Of a stretch of 64,000 nucleotides of DNA, positions 1-8,548 are shown piece by piece. The stretch's first letter is position 1; each line of letters starts with the position of its first letter. Source of the DNA: Clostridiales bacterium (GTDB taxonomy: Bacteria; Bacillota; Clostridia; Saccharofermentanales; Saccharofermentanaceae); contig JAFWDK010000019.1 in assembly GCA_017513085.1 (NCBI GenBank), forward strand, positions 62,001 through 126,000. The letters run 5' to 3'. The notes beneath the pieces are model-generated. The model was not told the DNA's origin, did no database searches, and was given only the letters and a program-made list of their open reading frames with translations. The position numbers and the translations under genes are program-made.

Positions 1-1874
1 GGCTTCAGATCCATCATAAAGGATGTCATTCCGCCACTCTCAAGCTGGAACACACCTTCTGTTTCTCCGCGGCTGATCATGTCGAAGATTGCAGGCTCAT
101 CCATCGGGATCCGATCATAATCGATCTCAATTCCCTGATTCTCCAGCACCATCTGCGCGGTATCGCGCAATACCGTTAATGTACGCAATCCCAAGAAGTC
201 GAACTTTAACAGACCTATTTCTTCGGAGTTTGCCTTTGCAAACTGAACTACGACAGACTCGTCATTCTTTGCCAAAGGAGCGATCTCCGTAAGAGGTTTG
301 GCGGAAATGATCACTCCGGCAGCATGCGTCGAAGCATGACGGGGCATTCCTTCGAAAAGCATTGCCGTATCCAGAACCTGTTTCACTGTTGGAGAATTCT
401 CATACTCTTCCCTCAATTCAGCGGAATTCTTCAACGCATCGGAAATAGTAATGCCCAGGTTATTCGGAATCATCTTGGCGATCCGGTCACTCTCGGCATA
501 CGGAACATCCAGCGCACGGGCAACGTCACGGATACAGGCTTTCGCCGCCAAAGTTCCGAACGTGATCACCTGCGCAACACGATCCGAACCATATTTTCTT
601 GTCACATAATCAATGACTTCCTGTCTTCTTTCGTAGCAAAAATCAACGTCAAAGTCAGGCATGCTGACACGTTCACTATTGAGGAACCTCTCAAAGATCA
701 ATCCGTACTTGATCGGATCGATATTGGTAATGGAAAGCGCATAGGCCACCAGAGAACCTGCACCGGAACCACGTCCGGGTCCGACCATGATGTTGTTCTC
801 TTTGGCATAATGGATGAAGTCCCAGACGATCAGGTAATAATCGGTATATCCCATGGAGGTGATCACGGACATCTCATATTCTGCACGTTCATAATACTTG
901 TTTCGAAGCTCATCATCCGTGCACCACTCCAATCTTTTCCGCAAGCCTTCCTCGCACAGATGGCGCAAATACTCTTCTGCATTGGAATACTCCAAAGGAA
1001 CATCAAAAGCCGGAAGATGGATCTGATCAAAAGTATATCCGGCATGGCACATACTGGCGATCTTGGTCGTATTCTCGATCGCTGACGGAACCGAGGCAAA
1101 ATACTGACGCATCTCCTGTTCGGATTTAATATAAAAATCATCACAAGCCATGCGCATACGATCCGGATCACTCATTCTCTTTCCGGTCTGCATACAAAGC
1201 AGAACTTCGTGCGCTTCACTATCCTGGCGATACATATAATGACAGTCATTGGTCGCCACCAGCGGGATCCCGGTCTCATTCGAAAGCAGGATCATATGCT
1301 GATTCACTTTTGCCTGCTCGGGCATCTGATTACTCTGGATCTCCAAATAGTAATTGCCACGTCCGAAAGTCCGGTCATACCACAATGCACACTTTTTCGC
1401 CCCGTCGAGATCACCCTGAAGAATATGGGTCGCCACCTCACCGGAAAGGCAGGCGGAAAGCGCAATCAATCCATCGGAATACTTCTCGAGAAGTTCGTGA
1501 TCCACACGTGGCTTATAATAGAAGCCCTCCGTAAAGCCGGTCGATACCAACCGGTTTAAATTCTTCAGTCCCTCGTCATTCTTTGCCAAAAGCACCAGAT
1601 GATAATAGTTTCTATCCTCTACTTCTTTGAGGAAACGGCCTCGAGGCGCCACATAGACTTCACATCCGATGATCGGATGGATCCCCGCTTCAGTCATAGC
1701 CTTATAAAACTCTACAGCGCCATACATGACTCCGTGATCCGTAATGGCACAGGAAGTCATACCCAATTCGGAAAGACGGGCAGCAAGACGCTTGATACGG
1801 ATCGCGCCGTCCAGCAAACTATACTCTGTATGTAGATGAAGGTGTACAAAACCTTGATTGACTGCCTCTGCCAT
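1..1874 (-). CDS. dnaE: DNA polymerase III subunit alpha, DnaE type (partial)
   Basis: Catalytic subunit of the replicative DNA polymerase III. Only about 624 N-terminal residues are present because the gene leaves the window at the left edge. The N-terminal PHP domain opens with HLHLHTEYSLLDGA (residues 11-24). The polymerase core shows GPGRGSGAGSL and, near residue 404, PDFDVDF, which carries two of the catalytic aspartates. The ATG at 1874 is preceded by GGAAAGG at a normal distance. It is the DnaE form, not PolC, since no exonuclease is inserted in the PHP domain in the visible part. It lies 52 nt downstream of the uvrB stop on the same strand, so it may be read from the uvrB promoter as well as from its own. 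Confidence 0.97.
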   Translation of the reverse strand, partial: MAEAVNQGFVHLHLHTEYSLLDGAIRIKRLAARLSELGMTSCAITDHGVMYGAVEFYKAMTEAGIHPIIGCEVYVAPRGRFLKEVEDRNYYHLVLLAKNDEGLKNLNRLVSTGFTEGFYYKPRVDHELLEKYSDGLIALSACLSGEVATHILQGDLDGAKKCALWYDRTFGRGNYYLEIQSNQMPEQAKVNQHMILLSNETGIPLVATNDCHYMYRQDSEAHEVLLCMQTGKRMSDPDRMRMACDDFYIKSEQEMRQYFASVPSAIENTTKIASMCHAGYTFDQIHLPAFDVPLEYSNAEEYLRHLCEEGLRKRLEWCTDDELRNKYYERAEYEMSVITSMGYTDYYLIVWDFIHYAKENNIMVGPGRGSGAGSLVAYALSITNIDPIKYGLIFERFLNSERVSMPDFDVDFCYERRQEVIDYVTRKYGSDRVAQVITFGTLAAKACIRDVARALDVPYAESDRIAKMIPNNLGITISDALKNSAELREEYENSPTVKQVLDTAMLFEGMPRHASTHAAGVIISAKPLTEIAPLAKNDESVVVQFAKANSEEIGLLKFDFLGLRTLTVLRDTAQMVLENQGIEIDYDRIPMDEPAIFDMISRGETEGVFQLESGGMTSFMMDLK

Positions 1875-1926
1875 ATATTATCCTTTCCGGGACTCTCCCG
1901 GCCACCATGGGATCACATCTTCTTCA

Positions 1927-3948
1927 TCATGCGTCCCCGAGTTTTCCCTTTACCACAACCAGCAAATCGCGAAGCCGGGCAGCTTCTTCGAAAGCCAGTT
2001 CCTTCGCCGCGGCCTTCATTTCCTTATCCAGACGCGCCGCCAGTTTCTCAAGCTCCGCACGAGACATTTTGGTCTTCTTCTGATTCATCAGGTTAGACAG
2101 ATCCTTCATATCGATCTGGTCTTCCCTGCTGACTTCTTCCATCGTCTCCAGAACATCACGAACTTCTTTCGAAACACTCTTCGGAGTAATATTGTTATCT
2201 CTATTATACTGGATTTGTATCTCACGTCGACGATTCGTTTCCGATACCGCTTCGAACATGGAATCCGTCACTTCATCCGCATAGAAGATAACACGACCGT
2301 TTACGTTTCTTGCCGCGCGTCCGATCATCTGGATCAACGAGCGTGTCGACCGCAGGAAGCCTTCCTTGTCAGCGTCGAGGATCATAAGCAAAGACACCTC
2401 CGGAATATCAAGTCCTTCACGAAGGAGGTTGATACCGACCAGCACGTCAAATTCACCCGTTCGCAGTTCGCGAAGGATCTTCATACGGTCTACTGTATCG
2501 ATATCCGAATGGAGGTATTTCACTCGGACCTCTTCCTGTTTAAGATAAGCCGTCAGGTCTTCACTCATCTTCTTTGTTAATGTCAGGATCAAAGCACGCT
2601 CACCTTTCTTGACCGTCTCGCGAATCTCAGAAAGGATATCTTCCATCTGTCCATCGACCGGACGGATCGAAATTTCCGGATCCAAAAGGCCGGTCGGACG
2701 GATGATCTGTTCGACTGTCTGTCCGCTATGTTCCGCTTCATATTTGGAAGGAGTGGCAGATACAAAGATCGTCTGACCCATCTTCTTTTCAAATTCCTCA
2801 AACTTCAGCGGCCGGTTATCGAACGCGGACGGGAGACGGAATCCGTAATCCACCAAAGTCGTCTTTCTCGAACGGTCTCCGTTATACATCGCGCCGATCT
2901 GCGGCACGGTCACATGCGACTCATCGATCATAAGAAGATAGTCCTCCGGCATAAAGTCCATAAGCGTAAACGGTGGAGAACCCGGAGCTCTCTGGGTCAA
3001 GTGTCTCGAGTAATTCTCGATCCCCTTTACAAAACCCGTTTCCGCCAGCATCTCCAAATCGTATCTTGTCTTCTGCTCGAGACGATAAGCCTCGATAAGC
3101 TTGCCCTGCTCCCGAAGCTCGGCAAGGCGCTCGTCCAGCTCGGCCTCAATCGTCACGAGCGCACGATCCAGTTTCTCTTTCGTTGTCGCATAATGCGAAG
3201 CCGGAAATATCACGGCATAATTTCTGTTCCACATGACTTTCCCGCTCAGGTAATGCACTTCCGAGATCCTCTCGATCTCGTCACCGAAAAAGGTCACACG
3301 TGTCAGCAGTTCCTCGGAAGACGGCGGAAAAATATCCAGCGTGTCTCCCTTCACTCGAAAAGCGCCTCGCGTGATCTCAAAATCATTTCTGACATACTGC
3401 AGGTCGATCAGGTGACGGATCACCTCTTCTCTGGACTTCTCCATTCCTACACGAAGATTGATCATAAGATCCTTATAGTCAGAAGGATCACCTAATCCAT
3501 AGATACAGGAGACCGAAGCAACTACGATCACATCTCTTCTTTCCAGGAGCGAGCTGGTCGCACTGTGACGCATGCGATCGATCTCATCGTTGATATCGCA
3601 ATCCTTCTCAATATATGTATCCGTTGAAGCAATGTATGCTTCCGGCTGATAGTAGTCATAGTACGAAACAAAAAACTCTACCGCATTATCCGGAAAAAAG
3701 GCTTTAAATTCTGCGGCAAGCTGTGCCGCCAAAGTCTTATTCGGCGCAATAACAAGTGTCGGTCTTTGCGTCTTCTCAATAATGTTCGCCATGGTGAATG
3801 TCTTACCGGATCCGGTTACACCAAGAAGCGTCTGACCGCGCATGCCGGAAGAAAGACCTTCAACGAGTTTCTCAATCGCCTGAGGCTGATCTCCTGTCGG
3901 TACAAAAGGAGAGTGGATCTTAAATTGTCTGCTTGTATCTATTTCCAT
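1927..3948 (-). CDS. uvrB: UvrABC excinuclease subunit B
   Basis: Damage-verifying helicase-like subunit of nucleotide excision repair, 673 residues, the usual length. Visible motifs are Walker [15 protein letters not shown] near residue 40, the beta-hairpin region with [10 protein letters not shown], Walker B/DEAD-like MIDESHVT, and a C-terminal UVR domain (about residues 630-665) with the [15 protein letters not shown] segment that contacts UvrC. I chose the ATG at 3948 (protein begins MEIDTSRQF) because GGGAAG precedes it; an in-frame ATG 24 codons upstream would run through the predicted promoter and LexA-like box. The SOS box at the predicted transcription start suggests damage induction. 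Confidence 0.97.
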   Translation of the reverse strand: MEIDTSRQFKIHSPFVPTGDQPQAIEKLVEGLSSGMRGQTLLGVTGSGKTFTMANIIEKTQRPTLVIAPNKTLAAQLAAEFKAFFPDNAVEFFVSYYDYYQPEAYIASTDTYIEKDCDINDEIDRMRHSATSSLLERRDVIVVASVSCIYGLGDPSDYKDLMINLRVGMEKSREEVIRHLIDLQYVRNDFEITRGAFRVKGDTLDIFPPSSEELLTRVTFFGDEIERISEVHYLSGKVMWNRNYAVIFPASHYATTKEKLDRALVTIEAELDERLAELREQGKLIEAYRLEQKTRYDLEMLAETGFVKGIENYSRHLTQRAPGSPPFTLMDFMPEDYLLMIDESHVTVPQIGAMYNGDRSRKTTLVDYGFRLPSAFDNRPLKFEEFEKKMGQTIFVSATPSKYEAEHSGQTVEQIIRPTGLLDPEISIRPVDGQMEDILSEIRETVKKGERALILTLTKKMSEDLTAYLKQEEVRVKYLHSDIDTVDRMKILRELRTGEFDVLVGINLLREGLDIPEVSLLMILDADKEGFLRSTRSLIQMIGRAARNVNGRVIFYADEVTDSMFEAVSETNRRREIQIQYNRDNNITPKSVSKEVRDVLETMEEVSREDQIDMKDLSNLMNQKKTKMSRAELEKLAARLDKEMKAAAKELAFEEAARLRDLLVVVKGKLGDA

Positions 3949-3966
3949 AAAGACTTCCCGCTTTTT

Positions 3967-3980
3967 CGAACATATTTTCG
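3967..3980. promoter_or_regulatory. LexA-like (SOS) box of uvrB
   Basis: Read on the reverse strand this is CGAAAATATGTTCG, one base from the Bacillus-type consensus CGAAC-N4-GTTCG. It lies just after the predicted -10 of uvrB, where a repressor would block initiation. A very similar box sits at the same position relative to the polY promoter (10092-10105). The role is inferred; no lexA gene is in the window. Confidence 0.6.
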
Positions 3981-3988
3981 TTCCAATC

Positions 3989-3997
3989 AGTATAGCA
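3989..3997 (-). promoter_or_regulatory. extended -10 promoter of uvrB
   Basis: On the reverse strand TGCTATACT gives an extended -10 (TATACT at 3994-3989). The -35 region at 17 bp is poor. Transcription would start near 3982, about 34 nt before the chosen ATG and inside the edge of the LexA-like box. Confidence 0.5.
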
Positions 3998-4050
3998 CAT
4001 ATCCATATAAAGTAAAACACCTAATACAATACGACCTACAGATTGACCAA

Positions 4051-4108
4051 GACGACAAAAGCGGCAAGCAAGTGCTTTTGACAAAGGCGAAAACGCTTAC
4101 TTACCGCT
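4051..4108 (-). terminator. long hairpin after the HTH gene
   Basis: The arms 4060-4079 and 4090-4108 form about 19-20 pairs with one mismatch around a 10-nt loop. On the reverse-strand RNA the imperfect positions are G-U pairs, whereas on the forward strand they would be A-C mismatches, so the structure favours reverse-strand transcription. It is followed by TTTTGTCGTC, a weak U-tract. It sits between the HTH gene and the uvrB promoter. Confidence 0.5.
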
Positions 4109-4147
4109 GTTATATTTTCTTTTTCATGATTGATTATGTAACCGCTC

Positions 4148-4378
4148 TTATGCCGGCGTATCCACAACAAGAATACGTTCGATCGGAACCTGGAATGTTA
4201 TGGACAGTACGACCAGGTTGTCGATCGTAGGCATCGATACGCCCCGCTGCCACTTGTATATGGCCTGAGGAGTGGCAAATCCGAAAATATCCTGAAGTTC
4301 GCGTACGGACATTCCTGCATTCTCACGAAGCCGTACGATATTACTTCCTGTTTCTTCCATGTTGATGATTGGTAACAT
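4148..4378 (-). CDS. small XRE-family HTH protein
   Basis: A 76-residue protein that is essentially one Cro/C1-type helix-turn-helix domain: an N-terminal helix with NIVRLRENAGMSVRELQDIFG, the recognition region with PQAIYKWQRGVSMPTIDNL, and a short C-terminal helix ending in VPIERILVVDTPA. GGAGG lies 8 nt before the ATG at 4378. It resembles small HTH proteins widespread in gut Clostridia, whose targets I do not know. It is on the same strand as the 50-residue gene upstream but separated from it by a clear terminator, so it is transcribed independently. Confidence 0.85.
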   Translation of the reverse strand: MLPIINMEETGSNIVRLRENAGMSVRELQDIFGFATPQAIYKWQRGVSMPTIDNLVVLSITFQVPIERILVVDTPA

Positions 4379-4414
4379 AGCTCATTCCTCCATTCTATTT
4401 CAAAAAACTAATAA

Positions 4415-4452
4415 TAAAAAACCGCTTTTCCTGACATTCCAAGAAAAGCGGC
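4415..4452 (-). terminator. intrinsic terminator of the 50-residue gene
   Basis: Perfect 9-bp stem CCGCTTTTC (4422-4430) and GAAAAGCGG (4443-4451) with a 12-nt loop, followed on the reverse strand by TTTTTT. It ends the transcript of the small gene at 4480-4632, 27 nt after its stop. Confidence 0.85.
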
Positions 4453-4479
4453 GAATCAAACTGATTATATACCGTGGAA

Positions 4480-4632
4480 CTACCGGATGAAGTGTTCCAC
4501 GAAAGCTTCTCTTGGAATATTGAGTTTGCCTGTTTTGGCGACCCAAATAGTATCGTGCACAGAGTAACCATGCATCGCTGTTGTACCGGCGATATTCTGC
4601 TTAATGTAATTCACGATACGTACTGATTTCAT
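4480..4632 (-). CDS. 50-residue protein of unknown function
   Basis: I do not recognise this protein. It begins MKSVRIVNYIKQNIAG and ends REAFVEHFIR, with no membrane segment or cysteines; it looks like a small folded basic domain. AAAGAAAGGAG precedes the ATG at 4632 by 10 nt, and an extended -10 (TGGTATACT) lies about 90 nt upstream. A strong terminator follows, so this is a single-gene transcript, which supports it being real. A longer in-frame start 22 codons upstream lacks a ribosome binding site. The 5' leader has a small hairpin (4668-4680). Confidence 0.6.
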   Translation of the reverse strand: MKSVRIVNYIKQNIAGTTAMHGYSVHDTIWVAKTGKLNIPREAFVEHFIR

Positions 4633-4667
4633 TTGTGAAACACTCCTTTCTTTAAAATTCGATCTTA

Positions 4668-4680
4668 CGAGCCTTGCTCG
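4668..4680 (-). other. 5'-leader triloop hairpin
   Basis: CGAGC-CTT-GCTCG on the forward strand, that is CGAGC-AAG-GCTCG in the reverse-strand RNA, lies in the leader of the 50-residue gene about 36 nt before its ATG. A similar AAG-loop hairpin is in the mreB leader. Confidence 0.35.
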
Positions 4681-4767
4681 ATATAGATACTTTACCACTA
4701 TGATTTTTATTTGTCAGTATACCAGCAGTATAAAAATCCACGAAATTTTATTATCTCAACTTTGGCA

Positions 4768-5226
4768 TTATTCGTTATAGTACACATAAACATACGGAGT
4801 GGAGCTGTTTTCCATGCAGACAAACATAACGACGGAACCCTTGCTCCTCCTTCCTACGATTACCCAGGAGACAGAAGACGGATTCGGCACGATCTTCTGT
4901 CCGGAAAAAAGTGTATACTTCTGGATATTGTACTCAGCCAGAGGGATCTCGTGAAAATCATCACCATAGAGTCCATGTGCTGTCTGAATCACTTCGTTCA
5001 TGTGGGCAACCGTATCGATACGGATCTTCGCTTCAAAAGAAGTCCTACGAAAAATAGAACCGGACGGACGGTAATCTTCGATCGTGCAATATGACGGCAC
5101 ATCAAAACCTGTCTTTCTTTCGATCACTTTCTCTTTTTCGTCAAGGACAAAGAATACTCCCAGTACCACTGCGAAAACGATCAACAACACTGCGATGATG
5201 GTCAACTTCTTCTTATCTTCGTACAT
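4768..5226 (-). CDS. membrane-anchored protein of unknown function
   Basis: A 152-residue protein with a short charged N-terminus (MYEDKKK), one hydrophobic segment at about residues 8-28, and an outward-facing domain of about 120 residues. It has no motif I recognise and no lipobox. Its start codon overlaps the tatD stop by one base (TAATG), so it is translated from the metG-tatD transcript. Translational coupling to tatD is the only functional hint. I assign no function. Confidence 0.8.
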   Translation of the reverse strand: MYEDKKKLTIIAVLLIVFAVVLGVFFVLDEKEKVIERKTGFDVPSYCTIEDYRPSGSIFRRTSFEAKIRIDTVAHMNEVIQTAHGLYGDDFHEIPLAEYNIQKYTLFSGQKIVPNPSSVSWVIVGRRSKGSVVMFVCMENSSTPYVYVYYNE

Positions 5227-6035
5227 TATGTATCCTTTCCGAAAAGCCGTCTGGCATTTTCTGTTGTGATCCGGGCCATCTCTTCAGGCGAGATCTCCTT
5301 GATCCTTGCCATTTCTTCCACTACATACCGGACGTAAGCCGGTTCATTCCTGTGACCACGATACGGTACCGGAGTCATATACGGCGAATCCGTCTCTACA
5401 AGAAGACGGTCCAAAGGACACATTCGGATCACATCCGGTGCTCTTCGTGCATTCTTGAAAGTGATCGGACCATCGAAGCCAAGATAGAAACCCATCTTCA
5501 GAAGGATCTCTGCGGTCTCCGGGCTTCCGGAGAAGCAGTGCAGCACGCCCGGCACCTCACGGAGTGCATGCTGTTCGTGCAAGGATCTCAGGATGAAAAG
5601 CGTATCTTCACATGCATCACGTTCATGGATCACGGCAGGAAGATCATAGCGGTAGGCAAGCCCCATCTGATAAATGAAAGCCGTAGCCTCATGGACCGGA
5701 GACGCATCGTCGTAATGGTAATCCATTCCGATCTCTCCCACAGCCACGATGCCGAGCTTATCTTTATGTTTCAGCCAGTCCTCAAGACGGAACTTTGCTT
5801 CATCATCAAAAGATTTCGCCGTTTCCGGATGTACACCGACCATGCAGGAAAGTTTCACACCACAATTCTCTTTCATCTTCCGAAGCTGAAGAGAGATCTC
5901 ACTATCCTCTATGGTAGAACTGGCCAGCATGATGTGTGTAACACCCGCTTCCTTCGCATTATGAAGGACCTGGTCAATATCTTCCTTATAGTCTTCACGC
6001 CAGTTCAAATGAGCATGCGTGTCAAACATCTCCAT
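5226..6035 (-). CDS. tatD: TatD-family metal-dependent deoxyribonuclease
   Basis: A 269-residue TIM-barrel metallohydrolase of the amidohydrolase superfamily. Metal-binding motifs are complete: DTHAH (residues 5-9), GEIGMDYHYD, VIHERDA, HCFSGS and ETDSPYMTP. Family members are 3'-5' DNases acting in oxidative DNA repair, though cellular roles are debated. It starts 3 nt after the metG stop. The metG-tatD pairing is widely conserved in Gram-positive bacteria, so co-transcription is expected. Confidence 0.93.
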   Translation of the reverse strand: MEMFDTHAHLNWREDYKEDIDQVLHNAKEAGVTHIMLASSTIEDSEISLQLRKMKENCGVKLSCMVGVHPETAKSFDDEAKFRLEDWLKHKDKLGIVAVGEIGMDYHYDDASPVHEATAFIYQMGLAYRYDLPAVIHERDACEDTLFILRSLHEQHALREVPGVLHCFSGSPETAEILLKMGFYLGFDGPITFKNARRAPDVIRMCPLDRLLVETDSPYMTPVPYRGHRNEPAYVRYVVEEMARIKEISPEEMARITTENARRLFGKDT

Positions 6036-6038
6036 GGA

Positions 6039-7982
6039 TCAGGAAACCTCCGCTCCAGGCTCTACGCCTTCCGGCACGGAAAGAAGTGCATAGTCACCGT
6101 TCGGTTTCTCCGCGCAAAGGATCATGCCATAGGAATCAAATCCACGAAGCTTTCTCGGAGCCAGATTAGCCACCCAAACGACCATCTTTCCAACCATTTC
6201 TTCCGGTGTGTAGTACTGTGCAATACCGGAGAGGACCTGCATCTTACGATCACCTACATCCAGCTGCATACGAAGAAGCTTATCTGCCTTCGGTACTTTC
6301 TCACACTCGAGGACCTTCGCAGCACGAAGCTCAAGTTTTGCAAAATCGTCGTAAACGATCTCTTCTTTATGCTCGAGTACCTTGCCCTGTGCAGCTGCCA
6401 ACGCCGCTTCAGAGATCTTCGCCAGTTCTTCCATCTCCTTATCCATATCCAGTCTCGGGAAAAGCACTTCCCCTTTCTGTACGGTTACATCTGCCGCGAG
6501 CACGCCTGTCTCACCGGACTTTTCCCATGCAGTGGCCTCTTCTGTCGCGCCGATCTGTCTCCAGATTTCCGGACAGGTATTCGGCAGAACTGGATTCAAC
6601 AGGATCGAGCAGATACGCACAGTATCCAAAAGGTTATAAAGGACTGATGCCAGTCTGGCTTTCTTGCTCTCATCCTTTGCCAGTACCCATGGCGCTGTCT
6701 CATCGATATACTTGTTTGCGCGGGCAATGACCTTGAAGATCTCTGCCAGAGCATTGGCAATGTGAAGATCCCCATAGTTTGTCTCCACATACGGCTTCAG
6801 TGCTCTTGCCATAGAAAGGAGTTCCTCATCCAGCGGATCGCTCTCACGTTCTGTCGGGAGCTTGCCGTCAAAGTACTTGATCGCCATGGCGACAGTACGG
6901 GACACCAGGTTACCCAGATCATTGGCCAGATCGTTATTGATACGCTGAACCATCTGCTCATTGCTGAACGGGCAGTCTGCGCCGAAAGGCATCTCACGCA
7001 GGAGATGGTAACGTACGGCATCCACGCCGTATCGGTCAGCCAGGATAAACGGATCAATGACGTTACCGGTGGACTTACCCATCTTCGCGCCGCCGAATGT
7101 GATCCAGCCGTGACCATAAATATGTTTCGGAAGCGGAATATCCAGAGCCATCAGCATAGCCGGCCAGATAAGAGAATGGAAACGGACGATCTCCTTCGCC
7201 ATGACGTGCACATCTGCCGGCCAATATTTCTCAAAATCGTTATATGTAGAGTTTCCGTATCCCAGTGCCGTGATATAGTTGCTGAGCGCATCGACCCAGA
7301 CATATACGACATGCTTGGTATCGAAAGATACCGGAATGCCCCAAGTGAAACTCGTTCTGGAAACGCAGAGATCCTCCAGACCCGGCTTGATGAAGTTGTT
7401 GATCATCTCATTGACACGGGACTTCGGCTCCAGGAAATTTCTCTCCTCATCCAGAAGCAATGCCTCCAGACGGTCGCTGAATTCGGAAAGCTTGAAGAAA
7501 TATGCTTCTTCTTCCGCATCGGTCACGTCACGTCCGCAATCCGGGCACTTGCCGTCCTTGAGCTGGCTCTCGGTCCAGAAGGACTCACAAGGTGTGCAGT
7601 ACTTGCCTACGTATTTTCCCTTATAGATATATCCTTTATCGTAGAGGGCCTTGAAAATGTTCTGTACCGACTCCACATGGTACGGATCTGTCGTACGGAT
7701 AAAGCGGTCATACGTGATGCCCAGACGGCCCCACAGTTTCTGGAAGTTGGCAACGATTCCATCAACATATTTCTTCGGTGTTGTACCCAGCTCCGAAGCT
7801 TTCTTCTCGATTTTCTGGCCATGCTCATCTGTACCGGTCAGAAACATGACATCATAACCCTGCATTCGCTTAAATCTGGAAACCACGTCGCAAGCGAGCG
7901 TCGTGTAGCAGTGTCCTACATGAGGATTTCCGGATGGATAGTAAATCGGGGTTGTAATGTAAAATTTCTGTTTTTCGGCCAT
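6039..7982 (-). CDS. metG: methionyl-tRNA synthetase with C-terminal tRNA-binding domain
   Basis: Charges tRNA-Met with methionine; 647 residues, class Ia. The HIGH-type signature is HVGH (residues 21-24). A zinc knuckle with two CxxC pairs (CTPC and CPDC) sits at about 125-150. The KMSKS loop reads KMGKS near residue 298. The last ~105 residues (from DDFAKLELRAAKVLECEKVP) are the EMAP/Trbp111-type tRNA-binding domain that dimerises the enzyme. The ATG at 7982 follows AAAGGAGG; the ATG nine codons upstream would place that ribosome binding site inside the coding sequence. First gene of the metG-tatD-unknown operon. Confidence 0.97.
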   Translation of the reverse strand: MAEKQKFYITTPIYYPSGNPHVGHCYTTLACDVVSRFKRMQGYDVMFLTGTDEHGQKIEKKASELGTTPKKYVDGIVANFQKLWGRLGITYDRFIRTTDPYHVESVQNIFKALYDKGYIYKGKYVGKYCTPCESFWTESQLKDGKCPDCGRDVTDAEEEAYFFKLSEFSDRLEALLLDEERNFLEPKSRVNEMINNFIKPGLEDLCVSRTSFTWGIPVSFDTKHVVYVWVDALSNYITALGYGNSTYNDFEKYWPADVHVMAKEIVRFHSLIWPAMLMALDIPLPKHIYGHGWITFGGAKMGKSTGNVIDPFILADRYGVDAVRYHLLREMPFGADCPFSNEQMVQRINNDLANDLGNLVSRTVAMAIKYFDGKLPTERESDPLDEELLSMARALKPYVETNYGDLHIANALAEIFKVIARANKYIDETAPWVLAKDESKKARLASVLYNLLDTVRICSILLNPVLPNTCPEIWRQIGATEEATAWEKSGETGVLAADVTVQKGEVLFPRLDMDKEMEELAKISEAALAAAQGKVLEHKEEIVYDDFAKLELRAAKVLECEKVPKADKLLRMQLDVGDRKMQVLSGIAQYYTPEEMVGKMVVWVANLAPRKLRGFDSYGMILCAEKPNGDYALLSVPEGVEPGAEVS

Positions 7983-8022
7983 TTGATATGCGCCTCCTTT
8001 TATTTGCAAATTGCATTTTGTT

Positions 8023-8052
8023 ATTATAACAAGAATATATAGAGAAAATCAA
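8023..8052 (-). promoter_or_regulatory. promoter of metG
   Basis: On the reverse strand: TTGATT (8052-8047), 18 bp, TATAAT (8028-8023), with TG one base upstream of the -10. The start would be near 8016, leaving a leader of about 35 nt, too short for a T-box. Confidence 0.65.
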
Positions 8053-8146
8053 TGAATCAGCCATACTTATATACCATCCGGATACTTTGGCCGGAAACGT
8101 CAGTACACAGCACATAAAGAAGCCGTAGTGAAGCAACCCGCCACCT

Positions 8147-8548
8147 TCACATAAATGTCAATTCATAGATTTCGCGGATCGCGATCACTTCGCCATCGGC
8201 AAAAACGAGAGTATTGCCTACCGTATCGATCACCCGTACCCTGCCTTGTTTTTCCCGGTAACTGCCTCCGGATTTCCGATGATCCGGAACAAAATAACGA
8301 ATTCGCACTTGCGGCATTTCTTTGATCCGCTTCGAAAGGACCGCCATCTCTTGATCGATCTTTTCCAGTTCGTCCTCCATTCTCTCGATCCGGGGATCGG
8401 TAAGCCGCGCCGCCTCCGCAACTGCCTTGTCATACCCCACAACTGCTGCAAAAGGAGAAAACTGAGCTGCGCGATCTGCCAACGGCATCGGTGGAAGATC
8501 CTCATAAACAGGACGCGAAAGATGTCGAATGTCATCATACTTGCTCAT
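8147..8548 (-). CDS. YolD-like protein
   Basis: A 133-residue protein of the YolD-like family. It has PPMPLADRAAQFSPFAAVVGYD near the N-terminus, a family hallmark, then a helical stretch (RIERMEDELEKIDQEMAVL) and a beta-rich end. Family members are encoded next to Y-family polymerases in Firmicutes (for example yolD with uvrX and yqjX with yqjW in Bacillus subtilis). Their biochemical role is unclear, possibly a UmuD-like partner. Here the ATG overlaps the polymerase stop by 4 bases (ATGA), so the two are translationally coupled and should share SOS control. Confidence 0.85.
   Translation of the reverse strand: MSKYDDIRHLSRPVYEDLPPMPLADRAAQFSPFAAVVGYDKAVAEAARLTDPRIERMEDELEKIDQEMAVLSKRIKEMPQVRIRYFVPDHRKSGGSYREKQGRVRVIDTVGNTLVFADGEVIAIREIYELTFM

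Noticed and set aside
6762..8042. Forward frame of 426 codons opposite metG
   Set aside because: Antisense shadow of a complete methionyl-tRNA synthetase, running across its promoter; no recognisable domain.
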